Made by a program: the position numbers and the translations under genes. Positions 61,801 to 64,000 of a stretch of DNA of 64,000 bases are shown here, in pieces. Below the pieces are notes generated by a model that was not told where the DNA came from, did no database searches, and saw only the letters and a program-made list of their open reading frames with translations. Origin of the DNA: Pseudomonas sp. RIT-PI-r (GTDB taxonomy: Bacteria > Pseudomonadota > Gammaproteobacteria > Pseudomonadales > Pseudomonadaceae); assembly GCF_001297015.1 (NCBI RefSeq), contig NZ_LIGE01000018.1:186001-250000 (forward strand), given 5' to 3'. The stretch's first letter is position 1. The number at the start of each line of letters is the position of its first letter.

Positions 61801-61948
61801 CCATGGTTTTGATGGTGAACGACGGATCTTCTTCGCGGCCCAGGTTGAAGTACGAAAAGACGCCCATCAGTAACGCAACGAACATCAGGTACCAGACGAA
61901 TGACTGATGCTTGAGGGCCCATTCGGAGAGGTTGAAAGAGCCTTTCAT
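58895..61948 (-). CDS. triC: RND efflux pump inner-membrane transporter (TriC-like)
   Basis: A 1017-aa HAE1-type RND transporter with 12 predicted helices and two large periplasmic loops. The transmembrane Asp pair expected in the fourth helix region is visible in LLVDDAMITVEMMVTRLEMG, and GFVPIGLNASSAGEYTYTLF is typical of motif D. It exports drugs or detergents using the proton gradient. It is encoded after two adaptor genes, as in TriAB-TriC of P. aeruginosa; the outer-membrane channel is not in the window. Substrate (triclosan or others) is inference. Confidence 0.9.
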   Translation of the reverse strand: MKGSFNLSEWALKHQSFVWYLMFVALLMGVFSYFNLGREEDPSFTIKTMVIQTKWPGATQEETLKQVTDRIEKKLEELDSLDYVKSYTRPGESTVYVYLRDTTSAKDIPEIWYQVRKKIDDIRGQFPQGIQGPGFNDEFGDVFGSVYAFTADGLTMRQLRDYVEQARAEIRNVPGLGKIEMVGQQDEVIYLNFSTRKLAALGIDQRQVVESLQSQNAVTPAGVIEAGPERISVRTSGQFASEKDLAEVNLKLNDRFYRLADIAEISRGYVDPATPEFRFDGKPAIGLAIAMQKGGNVQEFGKALHARIDQLTADLPVGVGVHTVSDQAVVVEEAVGGFTSALFEAVIIVLVVSFISLGVRAGLVVACSIPLVLAMVFVFMEYSGITMQRISLGALIIALGLLVDDAMITVEMMVTRLEMGESKEEAATYAYTSTAFPMLTGTLVTVAGFVPIGLNASSAGEYTYTLFAVIAVAMIVSWIVAGFFAPVIGVHILSANVKPHEAEPGRVGRAFNGGLLWAMRNRWWAIGITVLLFALSIFCMRFVQNQFFPASDRPEILVDLNLPQNASIDETRKAVDKLEATLKGDADIVRWSTYIGQGAIRFYLPLDQQLQNPYYAQLVIVSKDFEAREALTQRLRERLHKDFVGIGSYVQALEMGPPVGRPIQYRVSGKDIDQVRKHAIDLATELDKNSHIGEIIYDWNEPGKVLRIDIAQDKARQLGLSSEDVANLMNSIVSGSPLTQVDDDIYLINVVGRAVDSERGTPETLQNLQIVTPSGTSIPLLAFATVRYELEQPLVWRRDRLPTITIKASVRDEIQPTDLVKILKPSIDAFAEKLPVGYKVATGGTVEESGKAQGPIAKVLPLMLFLMATFLMIQLHSVQKMFLVASVAPLGLIGVVLALVPTGTPMGFVAILGILALIGIIIRNSVILVTQIDEFEKKGYAPWDAVVEATEHRRRPILLTAAAASMGMIPIAREVFWGPMAYAMIGGIVVATLLTLLFLPALYVAWYKIREPKKETQ

Positions 61949-63009
61949 TGACTGTCCTCGTCAAGTTTTACCGATTGTCCGGGTTTGAGGCTGTTGACGC
62001 CGGCGCTGACCACACGCTCGCCGTTCTTTACGCCGCCAGCCAGTACGACGCTGCTGTCGGTACGGCTGACGACGGTGACATCGCGGGGGCTGACGGTTTT
62101 GTTTTGCGTGTCGATGACCCAGATTCGCGCTTTGCCATCGACCTCCTGCAGCGCCGTCACGGGCAATTCGATTCGCGGCTTGATCGCCGAGCTGAGGGTC
62201 ACGCTGATCGCTGTGCCGAGACGAAAGCCGTCCGGCGTATCGGCCAGGGTCAGACGGGCACGACGGGTGCGCGTGGCACTTTGCGCCTGCGGTTCGATTT
62301 CGCGGATGATCGCGGTGGTGTTGATGCTCGGGTCGAGTTGCGCGGCCACCGAGAACACCACATCACTGGGGATCTGATCGACCAGGGTGTCCGGCAGATC
62401 GATCACCGCTTCCTTGATGTCCGGTTGCGCCAGCGTCACCACTTGCTGGCCAGCCGTGACGACCTGCCCGGCCTCGGCGTTCCACGCGGTGACCACGGCA
62501 CGGTGGTCGGCGCGCAGTTCGGTGTAGCCGAGTTGGTCCTTGCTCTGGTTGACCGCCGCGCGCGCCTGATCCAGCGAAGCCTGGGTGGTTTTCAGATCGG
62601 TGTTGGCGACGTCCAGTTGCGCCTGTGCACCGACACCGCGATCAAACAGCGCCTGCTGGCGGCGCGCATTGGCTTGTGCGTTGATCAATTGCGCCTGGAT
62701 TTTCGCCAGATCGCCTTGCGCCGAACGCAATTGGTTCTGCTGGTCGGAAGGGTCGAGGGTGGCGAGCAACGTGCCTTTCTCGACCTCGGCCCCCACATCG
62801 ACGTTACGGCTAGCGATGCGCCCGCCCACACGGAAACCGGTGTTGCTCTCATAGCGCGCCTGAATGCTGCCGGCGAAACGCCCGAGGTTTTCCTCGCTCA
62901 ACGCTTCGACCTGGACTGACAGCACCGGGCGTACCGGCTCGGGCGGCGGTTCTTTCTTCGAACACGCAGCCAACATCACAGCAACGGGTAACAGCCACAG
63001 AGACTTCAT
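61945..63009 (-). CDS. triB: RND efflux adaptor lipoprotein (TriB-like)
   Basis: A 354-aa membrane-fusion protein. The N-terminus has lipobox LAAC with Cys16, then the HlyD-type hairpin and lipoyl half motifs (GGRIASRNVDVGAEVEKGTLLATLDP). It bridges RND and outer-membrane channel in the periplasm. It overlaps triC by 4 bp and the next adaptor gene by 4 bp, so all three are coupled. Confidence 0.9.
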   Translation of the reverse strand: MKSLWLLPVAVMLAACSKKEPPPEPVRPVLSVQVEALSEENLGRFAGSIQARYESNTGFRVGGRIASRNVDVGAEVEKGTLLATLDPSDQQNQLRSAQGDLAKIQAQLINAQANARRQQALFDRGVGAQAQLDVANTDLKTTQASLDQARAAVNQSKDQLGYTELRADHRAVVTAWNAEAGQVVTAGQQVVTLAQPDIKEAVIDLPDTLVDQIPSDVVFSVAAQLDPSINTTAIIREIEPQAQSATRTRRARLTLADTPDGFRLGTAISVTLSSAIKPRIELPVTALQEVDGKARIWVIDTQNKTVSPRDVTVVSRTDSSVVLAGGVKNGERVVSAGVNSLKPGQSVKLDEDSQ

Positions 63010-64000
63010 GGCTGTACTCCCGGCTGCAAATCCTTGTAGGTGTTTTCGGCGATCTCGACTTTCATGCCCGGATGCAACAACTGCCCACCAGCGACGATGA
63101 CTTTCTCGCCGCCCTTGAGCCCTTCGCTGATGATGACTTTGCCGGTCAGGTAGCGGCCGACCGTGACGTTGTGCAATTGCGCCTCGCCCTTGTCATCGAC
63201 CATCCACACCGCCGTATCGCTGATGTTTTTCGTCAGCGCTGACCACGGCAACTCGACCGCCGACTTGCCCGAGCCTTTGGCCGTGGCGCTGACCACCGAA
63301 CCGAGTTGCATGCCCGGCGGCAGCTTGTCGAGGGTGACTTTGACTTGCACGGTGCCGGATTGCGCCGACACCGCCGGGGTGATTTCGCGCACGGTGCCGG
63401 TGGTTTTGATCTCGGGGTTGTCGAGCAGGCTGACGGTGATCCTGTTGTCCGCAGGACGCTCGGCGAGCAGCGATTCATACACGTTGAACACCGCATCGCG
63501 GTCGCCATCGCGGGCCAGACTGAAGATCGGCGCGGTGGCCTGCACCACCTGGCCGACTTCGGCCTGACGCTCGGTGATGACGCCCGGCGCGTCAGCGATC
63601 AGTGAGGTGTAACTGAGTTGATCCTTGGCGTTCGCCAGTTGCGCCTGCGCCGCACTCAAGGCGCTCTGGCTGCTGCGCAACGCCGCTTGGGCGGAGTCGT
63701 ATTCGCTTTGGCTGGTGTAGCCCTTGGGCAGGAGTTTCTGCTGGCGCACGAACGCCGCAGCGCTCTGTTTCACCCGCGCCTGTTCGGCCACAACCTGGGC
63801 CTGGGCGGAATCGACGTTGGTCTGCAAGTCTTTAGGGTCGAGTTTGGCCAGCACCTGTCTGGCCGTGACGCGGTCGCCGACGTCGACCATACGCTGGATG
63901 ATCTTGCCGCCAACACGGAACGACAACTCCGTCTGCACGCGCGCCTGCACGTCACCGGTCAATGTCACCGAAGCCGCGTAATCCGCGGGTTTCACTTCCT
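63006..64000 (-). CDS. triA: RND efflux adaptor protein (TriA-like), partial at window end
   Basis: The visible 331 or so codons code the HlyD-type adaptor: lipoyl half (GGKIIQRMVDVGDRVTARQVLAKLDP), coiled-coil hairpin (AQVVAEQARVKQSAAAFVRQQKLL), second lipoyl half and beta-barrel, ending GVQP. The frame stays open beyond 63995 (the GTG there is not the true start), so the N-terminus with the signal or lipobox is outside the window. Two tandem adaptors before one RND gene is the TriABC arrangement. Confidence 0.88.
   Translation of the reverse strand, partial: EVKPADYAASVTLTGDVQARVQTELSFRVGGKIIQRMVDVGDRVTARQVLAKLDPKDLQTNVDSAQAQVVAEQARVKQSAAAFVRQQKLLPKGYTSQSEYDSAQAALRSSQSALSAAQAQLANAKDQLSYTSLIADAPGVITERQAEVGQVVQATAPIFSLARDGDRDAVFNVYESLLAERPADNRITVSLLDNPEIKTTGTVREITPAVSAQSGTVQVKVTLDKLPPGMQLGSVVSATAKGSGKSAVELPWSALTKNISDTAVWMVDDKGEAQLHNVTVGRYLTGKVIISEGLKGGEKVIVAGGQLLHPGMKVEIAENTYKDLQPGVQP

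Overview
The window looks like chromosomal DNA of a Pseudomonas of the P. fluorescens group. The evidence is the high-GC codon use, the gene order (pckA next to hslO, ompR-envZ opposite tex, a rimA-rimB-rimK cluster, tauABCD, and tcy genes with a D-cysteine desulfhydrase), and the many short palindromic repeats between genes. No rRNA, tRNA, CRISPR array, integrase or transposase gene was seen. Species assignment is inference.

Layout. 1-2 kb: end of a DctB-like kinase, its sigma54 regulator DctD and a thioesterase. 2-5 kb: housekeeping hydrolases (CysQ, NudE, YrfG) and a LysM/BON protein. 5-9.2 kb: LysR regulator, FdhD and a molybdopterin oxidoreductase. 9.5-14.7 kb: glycine-zipper protein, thioesterase, 3-hydroxyacyl-CoA dehydrogenase, RecQ-type helicase and an exported unknown. 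14.7-18.7 kb is the accessory stretch: two small paralogous helical proteins (one frameshifted) flank a serine alpha/beta-hydrolase resembling type VI phospholipase effectors, followed by a ParE/RelE-type toxin-antitoxin pair and a frameshifted HipB-like regulator. 18.7-32.3 kb is core: pckA, hslO, PAP2 phosphatase, hslR, rimABK, envZ-ompR, tex, a PaaI-type thioesterase and gshA.

32.6-58 kb is dominated by sulfur acquisition. tauABC-tauD take up and split taurine. An aldo/keto reductase, a flavin monooxygenase, a TonB-dependent receptor and a LacI-type regulator with a perfect palindromic operator follow. After a BCCT choline transporter with a BetI-like operator come serine acetyltransferase, D-cysteine desulfhydrase and a cystine ABC transporter. 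Then come an unrecognised beta-rich protein, two SfnB-type oxidoreductases, a second flavin monooxygenase and a MetQNI-type transporter. Together these could import organosulfur compounds, release their sulfur by FMNH2- or 2-oxoglutarate-dependent oxygenation, and feed cysteine synthesis. The window ends with a methyltransferase and a TriABC-like RND pump that has two adaptor proteins (the distal one cut by the window edge).

The intergenic spaces carry at least five repeat families, several in 5-8 copies. The most interesting regulatory structure is upstream of the first sfnB gene: a terminator-like hairpin, then a 22-codon ORF whose stop overlaps the sfnB start, all bracketed by complementary 7-mers. 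The best candidate for an undescribed system is the small-protein/hydrolase module at 14.8-17.2 kb.
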